From the NCBI GenBank assembly GCA_964001305.1, contig CAXFAI010000044.1:1-64000 (forward strand): 64,000 bases of DNA, in the 5' to 3' direction. Numbering within the stretch: position 1 is the stretch's first letter; each line of letters begins with the position of its first letter. Below are positions 17,168-25,648 of the stretch, piece after piece. Below the pieces are notes generated by a model. It ran no database searches and had not been told where the DNA came from. It saw nothing but the letters and a program-made list of their open reading frames with translations. This DNA comes from CAJXMH01 sp964001305. GTDB lineage: Bacteria; Bacteroidota; Bacteroidia; Flavobacteriales_E; Vicingaceae. The position numbers were made by a program, and so were the translations under genes.

Positions 17168-19609
17168 TTACTTTTCTAATTGCACCTTCATTCGCTTAAT
17201 TCGGTCTTCTAACTTTTCAGTAGATAGTTTTTCACGCAATCGGTCTACCATAATAGGGAAAGAAAAGGGACTGGGTTTTTCGAGAGGTTTTATGATGATT
17301 TGTTGACTTTCAATCCGTTTCATGGCTTCTCGCATACGGCTTTCTTCCAATTGAAACTCCATAACTTCTTCAAATGCTTGTAAGTAGAGTAAGTTGTGTT
17401 TTTCATAGTCTTGAAATACATCAAAAAACAATTGAGAAGAAGCTTGAATGTGTTTATCGGCTTTGTTTTTTCCGGGAAATCCTTTGAACACCAATCCAGA
17501 AATAGAGGCAATGTCTCGAAATTTTCTTCTCGCCATTTCGGTGGAGTTTACCGAAGCTTGTATGTCGTCAAAAAGGTAATCAGCTGTAAAAATGTTATTA
17601 TCTAGGGCTGCTTCAAGCGGAATTTCTCGATCGGAAAGCAATTCAAAACCATAGTCGTTTAAAGCAATTGAAAAACTAATGGGCTTTAGTAAGGCAATGC
17701 GATATGCAATTACCGAAGCCATGCCTTCATGCACAAAGCGGCCTTCAAAAGGATAGAAGAAAGCATGGTAACCTTCTTTGCTTTCAAAAGATTCGATTAA
17801 AAATTCGTTCTCTTTGGGGACTAGAGATCGTTCGGCTTGCTTTTGAATTAGTGGAGTCACTTTTTGCAGTTCAACTTCTGGAGTGTTTTCAGCTTGACTC
17901 TCCATAATTTTATGTCTCAACATGGCTGAAAGTTGAGAGGAAAGAGGCATTCTTCCACCTTGCCATGAAGGTACTTTCCCATTTTTAGATTTCGAAAGCT
18001 TGACAATGGCTTTGTTTTCTTTGAGTTGAATCAGCTCCAAGTTTCTTCCAGCAAACCAAAATACATCTCCTGGCTTTAGGCGAGAAACAAACCATTCTTC
18101 TACCGTACCAATGGCCTTTCCCGACATAAACTTTATTAGAATGGCCGGTTCGCTTACAATGGTCCCAATTGACAGTCGGTGACGCATGGCTATTTTTCGG
18201 TCGCTTACTTTGTACAATCCATCTTCATCTATGACCACTTTTTTGTACTCATCGTAGCTGTCTAATGAATTTCCGCCGGTTATGATAAAGTCTAAAACCC
18301 ACCGCCATTCGTCCTCGCTCATACTGTCAAAGCAAAAGGTTGATTTTACTTCTTGGAAAATCTGTTTGGGATTAAAGCCATCTGAAACAGCAAGCGTTAC
18401 TAAGTATTGAATCAGCACATCAAATGAGCGGAAGTAAGGAATCCGTCTTTCTAATGTCTTTTCTTGCATAGCTTGGCGCAAAGCAGCGGATTCAATAATT
18501 TCTAAAGAGTGGGTAGGCACAAAATAGATTTTTGAAAGCGCTCCGGGCTTATGTCCACTTCTGCCAGCTCTTTGCACAAAACGCGCAACACCTTTTGGGC
18601 TACCAATTTGTACAATGGTTTCCACTGGTCTAAAATCAACTCCTAAATCAAGCGAAGAAGTACAAACCACAGCCTTTAATTTTTCATCGTGCAGGGCTTC
18701 TTCTACCCAATCGCGCAATTCGCGACTAATGGAGCCATGGTGCATGGCAATTTGGCCAGCGAGTGAAGGTTCGGCATCCAAAAGATTTTGGTACCAGATT
18801 TCAGCTTGAGCTCGCGTATTGGTAAAAATTAGAGTGCTTTTGCTTCGGCGAATCACAGGTACTACTTTTTCTAACATTTTAATGCCCAAATGGCCTGCCC
18901 AAGGAAATTTTTCAACCTCATCGGGAAGTAAAGTCTCCAGTTGAATTTTCTTTTCAATATTCGCTTTGATTAAAATCGCATTGCTTTCATTAAATTGACT
19001 GCCTAGCAATACCTGCATGGCTTCATCCATATTGCCAATCGTTGCCGATATGCCCCAAATTTTCAAATTAGAACAAACGTTCTTTAATCGGCTATGAGCC
19101 AACTCCATTTGTACCGCTCGCTTAGATCCTAAAAGCTCATGCCACTCATCATTAACAATGCACTTTAGGTTTTTAAACATTTTTTCATAGCCTTTGGTGG
19201 CTAAAAGAAGTTGCAAGCTTTCTGGTGTAGTAATCAGAATTTGTGGCAAGTTTTTCTTTTGTGCAGCTCGTTCTTTTGCTGAGGTGTCGCCAGTACGTTT
19301 GGCCACTTTCCAAGGCACATCCAGTTCGGCACAAGCAGTGCTTAGGGCAGATTCTATTTCTTTAGCCAAGGCACGAATGGGAGTAATCCAAATGGCTTGT
19401 ATGCCTTGTGTATTTTCTCTTTTGTTGGGGTTTTCTAAATATTCAGCAATGATTGCCAAACCCAAAGCATAGGTTTTGCCTGAGCCAGTAGGAGCGTTAA
19501 CCAAACCATTTTTTCCTTGCAAATAGGCTTCCCAACTTTCTTTTTGAAAGTCGAAGGCCTGCCACTTTTTAGCGATAAACCAATTTTCTATTTGCGTAAG
19601 GGCATTCAT
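17168..19609 (-). CDS. Ligase-associated DNA damage response DEXH-box helicase (Lhr-core type)
   Basis: This 813-residue superfamily 2 helicase has Walker A APTGSGKT (39-46), Walker B DEWH (154-157), SATIG (motif III), and the C-terminal RecA motifs (TSSLDLGVDF, QRAGRSGH). The Lhr-specific winged-helix and core domains follow. The length matches the Lhr-core helicases that accompany PdeM, the ATP-dependent ligase and the MBL exonuclease in bacteria. These are 3'-5' translocases with a proposed role in DNA repair. A TATCTTTC box sits 6 bases before the start codon. Confidence 0.92.
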   Translation of the reverse strand: MNALTQIENWFIAKKWQAFDFQKESWEAYLQGKNGLVNAPTGSGKTYALGLAIIAEYLENPNKRENTQGIQAIWITPIRALAKEIESALSTACAELDVPWKVAKRTGDTSAKERAAQKKNLPQILITTPESLQLLLATKGYEKMFKNLKCIVNDEWHELLGSKRAVQMELAHSRLKNVCSNLKIWGISATIGNMDEAMQVLLGSQFNESNAILIKANIEKKIQLETLLPDEVEKFPWAGHLGIKMLEKVVPVIRRSKSTLIFTNTRAQAEIWYQNLLDAEPSLAGQIAMHHGSISRELRDWVEEALHDEKLKAVVCTSSLDLGVDFRPVETIVQIGSPKGVARFVQRAGRSGHKPGALSKIYFVPTHSLEIIESAALRQAMQEKTLERRIPYFRSFDVLIQYLVTLAVSDGFNPKQIFQEVKSTFCFDSMSEDEWRWVLDFIITGGNSLDSYDEYKKVVIDEDGLYKVSDRKIAMRHRLSIGTIVSEPAILIKFMSGKAIGTVEEWFVSRLKPGDVFWFAGRNLELIQLKENKAIVKLSKSKNGKVPSWQGGRMPLSSQLSAMLRHKIMESQAENTPEVELQKVTPLIQKQAERSLVPKENEFLIESFESKEGYHAFFYPFEGRFVHEGMASVIAYRIALLKPISFSIALNDYGFELLSDREIPLEAALDNNIFTADYLFDDIQASVNSTEMARRKFRDIASISGLVFKGFPGKNKADKHIQASSQLFFDVFQDYEKHNLLYLQAFEEVMEFQLEESRMREAMKRIESQQIIIKPLEKPSPFSFPIMVDRLREKLSTEKLEDRIKRMKVQLEK

Positions 19610-19615
19610 GATTGG

Positions 19616-19623
19616 GAAAGATA
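19616..19623 (-). promoter_or_regulatory. -7-like element TATCTTTC before the Lhr-type helicase
   Basis: One mismatch to TAnnTTTG and only 6 bases from the start codon at 19609. Confidence 0.3.
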
Positions 19624-19669
19624 CAGCAATTCACTTTTTGAGATTAACAAACAAGTTTGATTGAAGTTT

Positions 19670-20266
19670 TCAGGAAAAATGCTTGTAAAATGCTTGTGTA
19701 GCTAGGCTAAGCATCGGTTTGTCTCCTTTTGTGTCGCCATAAGCGAAAATTTCTTGGAAGTCAGCTAGATTAAATCTTTCCTTTATTCGATTAACTTTCT
19801 CATTTCCATAGCAATTCTTACCATCAAAAGATCCTTCAATTTTGTTGTGCTTAACCTTAAGTTTAGTCGCCAAAACCTCCACGCCCATTGGTTTGAAGTA
19901 AGGAATTAAATAGTTTTCAAAAGAGGCTGAAACCACTACCACTTTTACCCCATTTTTCAAATGACTTTGAATGGCTTTTTTAGCAGATGGCATGACAATT
20001 TTGTCTAATTCTTTTTTAGCAAAAGAGTCGCACTTTTGATTAAAAACAATGCTGTTTTCACCTTTAAAGAAGAGTTTTGTTAAGTTTTCTTTTGCCTTAG
20101 AATTGTTGATTAAGCCTACTTTTTGAGCGATTAAAACTGGTGAAAAAAGAAAGCTTTTGAGAAAAAATAAAAAGCTAGGGTGGTAGTATTTTAAAAAAAG
20201 TAATAGACTGTCGGAACGACTTATGGTACCATCAAAGTCAAAAAAGGCAATGCTTTTCTTTTGCAT
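19670..20266 (-). CDS. HAD-IB family phosphatase
   Basis: The likely start is the Met beginning MQKKSIAFFDFDGT, because it gives a TAATG overlap with the upstream stop codon. The 198-residue protein has D10/D12 (FDFDGT), motif II VVSASFENYL, and motif IV AYGDTKGDKPML, as in HAD subfamily IB (PSP-like) phosphatases. It directly follows the UbiA-family gene. In the known decaprenyl-phosphoribose pathway a phosphatase removes the 5-phosphate after the prenyl transfer step, so that role is a reasonable inference here. Confidence 0.87.
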   Translation of the reverse strand: MQKKSIAFFDFDGTISRSDSLLLFLKYYHPSFLFFLKSFLFSPVLIAQKVGLINNSKAKENLTKLFFKGENSIVFNQKCDSFAKKELDKIVMPSAKKAIQSHLKNGVKVVVVSASFENYLIPYFKPMGVEVLATKLKVKHNKIEGSFDGKNCYGNEKVNRIKERFNLADFQEIFAYGDTKGDKPMLSLATQAFYKHFS

Positions 20267-21135
20267 TAGGCACTTAAATAGATGAGGTACGCAAAATGAA
20301 ATATCCAAAGACCAAGAATTAACAAAGTCATTTTGTCTTTGTAAGCAAACTCAGTAGGGTTTCCTCCTTTACCTTCTACAAAAATTGCTTGTAAGTACCT
20401 TAATAAACCCACACAAACAAGCGCTGAGGAAAGCAAAGCATGATATATTTTATTGGCAAAGTAGGGTGAGAAATAAGTATACATGACATAACAAACAAGC
20501 ATGAAAGAAGAAAAAATTAAAATCCCATAATTTAAAAAAGACAAATTATAAGCTTTGTTTACTGCCCTCAATTGTGCTGCACTTTCGTTACCGTCAGCAA
20601 AATCGGCTCTTCGTTTCCCAATAACAATAAACATAGAAAACAAAAAAGTCATCATCAGAAGCCAAAAGGAAAGCTCAACTTGAACAGCTTCGGCTCCACT
20701 CATGACGCGAAACACAAAACCAGCGGCAACAAAAACAAGATCTATAATGGATATTTTTTTAAGCCCTAAGGAATAAAAGACATTCATTATCCAATATAGG
20801 GCAATAAGAAGAAGGACGTTTAAAGGTAGAGTAAAGTAAGCAATAGAGAAACCTAAAAGTAGACTGATTCCACCAGCCAATAGTCCTAATTTTGGAGCTA
20901 TTGCCCCTGATGCCAAAGGTCTATTCCTTTTTTTAGGATGCAATCGATCACTTTCAATATCTCTATAGTCGTTTAAAACATAAATGCTACTTGCAATTAA
21001 AGAAAATGAGGCAAAGGTGTATACTAATAGAGTTAAGCCTTCAATATTAAGTGAACCGCTAAAAAAAGCGGCAACAAAAATGAAAAGGTTTTTAACCCAA
21101 TGCTTTACCCTTAAAAGTTTAATGATGTTTTTCAT
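20266..21135 (-). CDS. UbiA-family polyprenyl-phosphate phosphoribosyltransferase-like protein
   Basis: This 289-residue protein has about nine membrane helices. The first acidic motif NDYRDIESD (55-63) is followed by RLHPKKRNRPLASG, the pattern typical of decaprenyl-phosphate phosphoribosyltransferase (DPPR synthase) rather than quinone or haem prenyltransferases. The predicted reaction is transfer of phosphoribose from PRPP to a polyprenyl phosphate. It is coupled to a HAD phosphatase (overlapping stop/start) and follows a methyltransferase gene by 3 bases, forming a three-gene operon. Confidence 0.85.
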   Translation of the reverse strand: MKNIIKLLRVKHWVKNLFIFVAAFFSGSLNIEGLTLLVYTFASFSLIASSIYVLNDYRDIESDRLHPKKRNRPLASGAIAPKLGLLAGGISLLLGFSIAYFTLPLNVLLLIALYWIMNVFYSLGLKKISIIDLVFVAAGFVFRVMSGAEAVQVELSFWLLMMTFLFSMFIVIGKRRADFADGNESAAQLRAVNKAYNLSFLNYGILIFSSFMLVCYVMYTYFSPYFANKIYHALLSSALVCVGLLRYLQAIFVEGKGGNPTEFAYKDKMTLLILGLWIFHFAYLIYLSA

Positions 21136-21138
21136 GAT

Positions 21139-21783
21139 TTACTGTTTCTCAATCACAAAAGTATAGTGTGGATAAAGAAGCATTCGTTTACTAGAAAAGG
21201 ATTCAATTTTTAATGAGGTTTTAGCCTGAACGAATTGACGTACTTTTTTACTACTCACTTCATGACCAATTTCTCCGGCCAATAAGGAGTCGTGTATTTT
21301 GTTCCAATATTTTAAAGGGTGGCTTCCTTCAATGTCTTTAAAAACAAGCTTGGCTCCACTATTCATTTTAGTGAAAAGCTGTTCTAGAAATACCCATTGT
21401 TGAGTTTTAGGTATATGATGAAAAACATCAATCATAAAGATAAAATCAAAATCAGAGACAAAATCGGGAATTGTTTTACCGTCAAACACTTCTAGTTTGG
21501 TGTTTGTGTTTTTGCTATCTAAAACTTTTTTTGCGTTTTCAATTAGTTGTGACGTAATTTCAATTCCAGCTAACTGATCTGGATTTCTGAACTCTTTAAC
21601 TAAAGATAGAAACATGCCTGATCCACAACCAATATCGAATACACTTGCTTTTTCTGGCAAGAGTTCAAGTAATTCTTTAAAAGGGCAAACCATTGGTCGA
21701 TATGCAATTTTAACCTTGTCTATAAAAGAAGCTCCTTCTTTATTCTGGTTCTTTAAAAATTCTACAAGTTCGTTGTTTGTCAT
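21139..21783 (-). CDS. Class I SAM-dependent methyltransferase
   Basis: This 214-residue protein has motif I VFDIGCGSGMF (48-58), an acidic strand-2 end in LAGIEIT, and the post-motif DFIFMIDVFHHIP. This is the usual UbiE/SmtA-like small-molecule methyltransferase fold. It is the first gene of an operon with the UbiA-type transferase and HAD phosphatase, so a substrate in a lipid-linked sugar pathway is possible, but not shown by the sequence. Confidence 0.85.
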   Translation of the reverse strand: MTNNELVEFLKNQNKEGASFIDKVKIAYRPMVCPFKELLELLPEKASVFDIGCGSGMFLSLVKEFRNPDQLAGIEITSQLIENAKKVLDSKNTNTKLEVFDGKTIPDFVSDFDFIFMIDVFHHIPKTQQWVFLEQLFTKMNSGAKLVFKDIEGSHPLKYWNKIHDSLLAGEIGHEVSSKKVRQFVQAKTSLKIESFSSKRMLLYPHYTFVIEKQ

Positions 21784-21823
21784 GCCTTTCTATAGAAATC
21801 AAATGTAATTAGACCATTTTGAA

Positions 21824-21831
21824 CAAAGGTA
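21824..21831 (-). promoter_or_regulatory. -7 element TACCTTTG for the methyltransferase-UbiA-HAD operon
   Basis: Exact match to TAnnTTTG on the minus strand, 40 bases before the start codon at 21783. The -33 box is weak. The rest of 21784-22059 shows no gene or repeat. Confidence 0.45.
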
Positions 21832-22059
21832 AGCTCAAAGAAAGGCTTATTTGAATTCCTCAAGTTTTAAAATCAATATCAATGAATGGAATTGTTAAGT
21901 TATTCAGCTTTTTAAAGCTAAACTAATTCAAGAAGTTTGGCGAAGGGTTGTCTCTTTGTTGAAATTAAGACATTCCTTTCCTTGCCGAGTTAAATACTCA
22001 ATATCCAAACATATTGCACTAGTTAAGCTTTTTGCTTGATTATCACATCTTCAATGCCT

Positions 22060-23811
22060 TTAATTATTCCGTTTAGAATATCCTGAGTTATAAGAATACT
22101 TAGCATTCAGAATAAGAGCACTGTCAAAACTTATGTTTGCTTCTTCTGCTTGTTTACGAATAATGCTGCTCCAATATGGGTCATTCCTAAAACTCTGAGA
22201 TGCATCTTTAATCATTTTGTCGTATTTATCTTTTTCTATTCGGTTAATCAAAGTGTCTTGTGATTGAACATATCCAAGAGCGTCAAGATCTGATTTATTT
22301 ATGTATGTAAAATCTTGATAAAAAGTAAGTTGATCTTTGTACTCCTCCAGTTTTTCTTTTTCTATTCCTCTTTGAATCAGTTGATTTAGAGAGTTTTTAT
22401 GAATCAATATTTTTACGATTGTGTCTTTCTTATTGGTGAAAACTTTCACGGAATCGTTAGTGGAAATCATGAAGGGATTATTTCTTAATCTAAATATTCT
22501 GGGATCAGGATTGTATAAGGAAGGGTAGTTTCTCATTACAAATTTTGCAAGGGCATTATGATGCATTGAATCATAATTAATAGCCTGAAAGTTCTTTTGG
22601 GAAAAAATTGCCCATGCTTGTGTTCCAATCCCAATGCAAGCAAGTACAAAAAATAAAACTTTTGACAAACGTCTAATTCTCATAAAATAGGCTACAACAA
22701 AAAATATGCTAGTCCATACTACATAGCGATTAACAACAGCATTGTCATGATTCCAATTGATCATTTGGAGAAAGAAGTAGCTCATGAAAAGTACTACAAG
22801 AAGTGCAAAATGATAGGGTCTTGGTTTTCTTTTAATTAAATCTGAAATGAAGAAAAACAGATATATGAGAAGTATAAAAGGAATGCCAATAATTAATCCT
22901 TGATTTAAATCAAAAAAGAAACTAGATAACCTTTTTAGCTCTACAAGATTTGAATCTAAGAAACCAAGATCTATGATTAGATTGGGTTTACCGAAAAAGT
23001 ACAGATAATAAAGTGAAGGCAACAGTACCCAGAAGCTAGAAACAAATAACTTAAGAAGTGTTTTCAATTTAAATCCATCTCTAAAAATTAAGTATAAACA
23101 AAGTATTAATGCGGGGATAAAGAGTGGTTGAAACTGCATACTTGCGATGGAGAAAAGAAAAATCGAGAAATAGAATCTATTGGTGTAAAAATATAAACAA
23201 GCTAGATACACCATAGTACCCGCAAAAACCTCTGGATGTGGCCAGTCTATGTACCAAAACACTGGAGAGAAAAGAAATAGCAGGCTTAGTATAATTTGCT
23301 CAGCTAAAGGCAACCTATTTTCTCTAAAGGTAAGGTATATGGCAAGAATTAAGAAGAGTAAGTTTGTTGCAATAAATGCTATTCGAATATCGGCATTTAA
23401 TGAATGAAAGACCCATTGTGCAGGAGCATTTAAAAGACTATAAAATGGAAAGTGAAAGGAATAAAGTTTGTCATTTTCTGCAACAAAAATACCAGCCTGT
23501 TGAAGGGTCCAATCGTTTACTTCTTGACTTCCATTTTCTTCATAAAATTTCAAATAGTTGAGAAAAGAATTGAAGTAATTTACTTTGTTTCTTTTTAAAG
23601 ATTTACCATCTAAGTAAGAAATGTAGCTATCTAAATCTTGATATTTTATATTTGGTGTTCCATGATTTACCCAAGATTGTGTGGTAACAATATATTCAAA
23701 AGAGTCTCCATAAGGGTACTTGGGAGATATTTTACTAAAGTGCCCCAAAAGAATAAGGAACAGTACTAGCAGGGATACAACTAAGCAAAACTGCTTATTC
23801 AAATGTTTCAT
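22060..23811 (-). CDS. GT-C-like polytopic membrane protein, paralogue 1
   Basis: The protein has 583 residues from the ATG at 23811 (a TTG precedes it). It has a first helix (9-27) and then a periplasmic loop with YPYGDSFEYIVTTQSWVNHGTPN, which resembles the acidic site of GT-C glycosyltransferases. About ten more helices follow, then a soluble C-terminal domain of about 150 residues. It shares order and motifs with the neighbouring 582-residue protein across its whole length, so they are tandem duplicates. They are 12 bases apart, in one operon. No named family is recognised; a lipid-linked sugar transferase is inferred. Confidence 0.65.
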   Translation of the reverse strand: MKHLNKQFCLVVSLLVLFLILLGHFSKISPKYPYGDSFEYIVTTQSWVNHGTPNIKYQDLDSYISYLDGKSLKRNKVNYFNSFLNYLKFYEENGSQEVNDWTLQQAGIFVAENDKLYSFHFPFYSLLNAPAQWVFHSLNADIRIAFIATNLLFLILAIYLTFRENRLPLAEQIILSLLFLFSPVFWYIDWPHPEVFAGTMVYLACLYFYTNRFYFSIFLFSIASMQFQPLFIPALILCLYLIFRDGFKLKTLLKLFVSSFWVLLPSLYYLYFFGKPNLIIDLGFLDSNLVELKRLSSFFFDLNQGLIIGIPFILLIYLFFFISDLIKRKPRPYHFALLVVLFMSYFFLQMINWNHDNAVVNRYVVWTSIFFVVAYFMRIRRLSKVLFFVLACIGIGTQAWAIFSQKNFQAINYDSMHHNALAKFVMRNYPSLYNPDPRIFRLRNNPFMISTNDSVKVFTNKKDTIVKILIHKNSLNQLIQRGIEKEKLEEYKDQLTFYQDFTYINKSDLDALGYVQSQDTLINRIEKDKYDKMIKDASQSFRNDPYWSSIIRKQAEEANISFDSALILNAKYSYNSGYSKRNN

Positions 23812-23823
23812 CAATTTGCTTAA

Positions 23824-25572
23824 TTACTTGTTTACAATTAAATAGTCAATATTAATGCTTATGGCTTCTTCAAGCGGAACGCCCCATTCAATGGATTGAT
23901 TTCTAATGCCTTCAAGCCATTCAGGGTTGTTGTAAATTTGATCTTTATAATATTGTTTTTGCTTCTCTAATCTAGCTTGTTCTTTAACTTTTTCAATTAT
24001 TGGAATATATTGGTCATCAGCTTGCTTGTATCCAATTTTCTGAAAATCTTCGAAATTGATTTGAGCATAACCACCAAAGTAACAAAGGTTTTTCTCTAAT
24101 GAGTCTACCACCTTTGGAGAAACTCCTCGATGTAAGAATTGCTGAACTGCCCCTTCTCTCAATATAAACTTGGTAATGGTGCTGTCGTCTCTTATATATG
24201 TCCTAACACTATCCGTAGAAGAATAAGAATCGGGATCTAATCTTTCAAGTATAACCTCAGCTTCAGGATTATACCAAGAAGGGTGATTGTCTAATGTCCA
24301 CTTGGCAATTGGTTTTAATTGATTAGCATGCCAGTATATTTTAGAAAAATCGTGTTGGCTAAATAACGCATAAGCTTGGCTTGCTAAACAAATGATAATT
24401 ACTGTGTAAAAGGTTTTCGGCTTAGTTTTTTTAATCCTATAGTAAACAGGTATAATAAATAAAGGAGCAATCCAAACGCCATATCTTTTAATAACTACAT
24501 TCCCTGCATTCCAATTGGTTACTTGCATAAAAAACAGTGACATAATTGGAACACCAATGAGTAAAAAATAAATTTTCAAAGACTTTTTTCTAATTATATC
24601 AGATAAGAAAAGTGTAATAAAAAGAAATAGAATTAAAGGTATTCCATATACTAAACCTTGATTAAGGTCAAAGAAAAAGTGCCAAAAACGCTTAAAACTA
24701 ATAGAATCAATTGAAAGGGTGCCATCAGTGGCAAGTAATGAGCCAACCTTAAACCAATAAAAATAAAATAGATTGGGTATTAAAGCCCAAAAGTTGCAAA
24801 GAAATAACTTTAGAATTGTTTTCTTAGATAGTCCCTGTGTGATAAGTATATTAATACTTACCAATAGTGCTAAAATGGCGATTGTTTGATTTTGAAATGA
24901 TGCTAATACAAACAAAATTATGGAAGTGTATAATTTTCTGTAATAGAAAAATAAGGTGCCTAAAAAAACAAGAACTCCGCTATAAACTTCAGCATGAGAC
25001 CAATCAACATACCAAAGTAAAGGCGAAAAAACTAGAAAAAGTGAAAGGAACACCTTGTCTGCGCAACTTAGTTTTTCTAGGTTAATAATAACCCAAATTG
25101 CAATAAAGATTAAAAGAAGGTTCGTTAACAAAAAAGTGATTTGTATATCTCCATCTATAAGCTCTAGAAAATACCTTGAAGGAACATTTAGTAGTGAGTA
25201 GAACCAGAAGTGATAAGAGTACCAATTAGAATTATTAATGACTGAGGGATAATATCCCTTCATAAAAGGAACGTCTTTTTCAAACTTGTTGAAATAATTA
25301 ATGTATTCATCATTTCGATGAATAGGAATATTTCTTGAGTTAAGATATTTCATATAACTTTCAGGATCTTCTTGCCTTAAGTCGGGACTACCATGGTTAT
25401 AAAAAGATTCTGTCATCATTATATACTCAGGACCATCTCCATAAGGAAAGTGCAAAGCATATTTTGAAAAAATTGAAAGAGTAACTAAAAAAGAGGCAAT
25501 TACTAATAAAAGTAAATGATGTTTTTTGATAGAGTATTGGTCATAAATGTTGGGAAAACGAAAGCTTTTCAA
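23824..25572 (-). CDS. GT-C-like polytopic membrane protein, paralogue 2
   Basis: This 582-residue paralogue of the downstream gene has a helix at about 20-38, then FPYGDGPEYIMMTESFYNHGSPDL, repeated membrane helices with PLLWYVDWSHAEVYSG and FFFDLNQGLVYGIPLIL (both shared with the paralogue), and a soluble C-terminal domain. No ATG lies before the first helix, so the start is probably the TTG at 25572; an alternative downstream start would cut the helix. Its TTG overlaps a TAACTTTG box (25570-25577), which leaves the true start uncertain. The GT-C role is inferred. Confidence 0.65.
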   Translation of the reverse strand: MKSFRFPNIYDQYSIKKHHLLLLVIASFLVTLSIFSKYALHFPYGDGPEYIMMTESFYNHGSPDLRQEDPESYMKYLNSRNIPIHRNDEYINYFNKFEKDVPFMKGYYPSVINNSNWYSYHFWFYSLLNVPSRYFLELIDGDIQITFLLTNLLLIFIAIWVIINLEKLSCADKVFLSLFLVFSPLLWYVDWSHAEVYSGVLVFLGTLFFYYRKLYTSIILFVLASFQNQTIAILALLVSINILITQGLSKKTILKLFLCNFWALIPNLFYFYWFKVGSLLATDGTLSIDSISFKRFWHFFFDLNQGLVYGIPLILFLFITLFLSDIIRKKSLKIYFLLIGVPIMSLFFMQVTNWNAGNVVIKRYGVWIAPLFIIPVYYRIKKTKPKTFYTVIIICLASQAYALFSQHDFSKIYWHANQLKPIAKWTLDNHPSWYNPEAEVILERLDPDSYSSTDSVRTYIRDDSTITKFILREGAVQQFLHRGVSPKVVDSLEKNLCYFGGYAQINFEDFQKIGYKQADDQYIPIIEKVKEQARLEKQKQYYKDQIYNNPEWLEGIRNQSIEWGVPLEEAISINIDYLIVNK

Positions 25573-25636
25573 AGTTAAGTTAGTCTATTTTCAAATTGGA
25601 ACTTCAAATATACCATTTGATATACATGCTTTGTTT

Positions 25637-25644
25637 TATCTTCG
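25637..25644 (+). promoter_or_regulatory. -7 element TATCTTCG with upstream TTTG
   Basis: TTTG at 25616-25619 and TATCTTCG at 25637-25644 are 17 bases apart, close to the Bacteroidota -33/-7 spacing. The -7 box ends 4 bases before the ATG at 25649. Confidence 0.5.
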
Positions 25645-25648
25645 CTAT

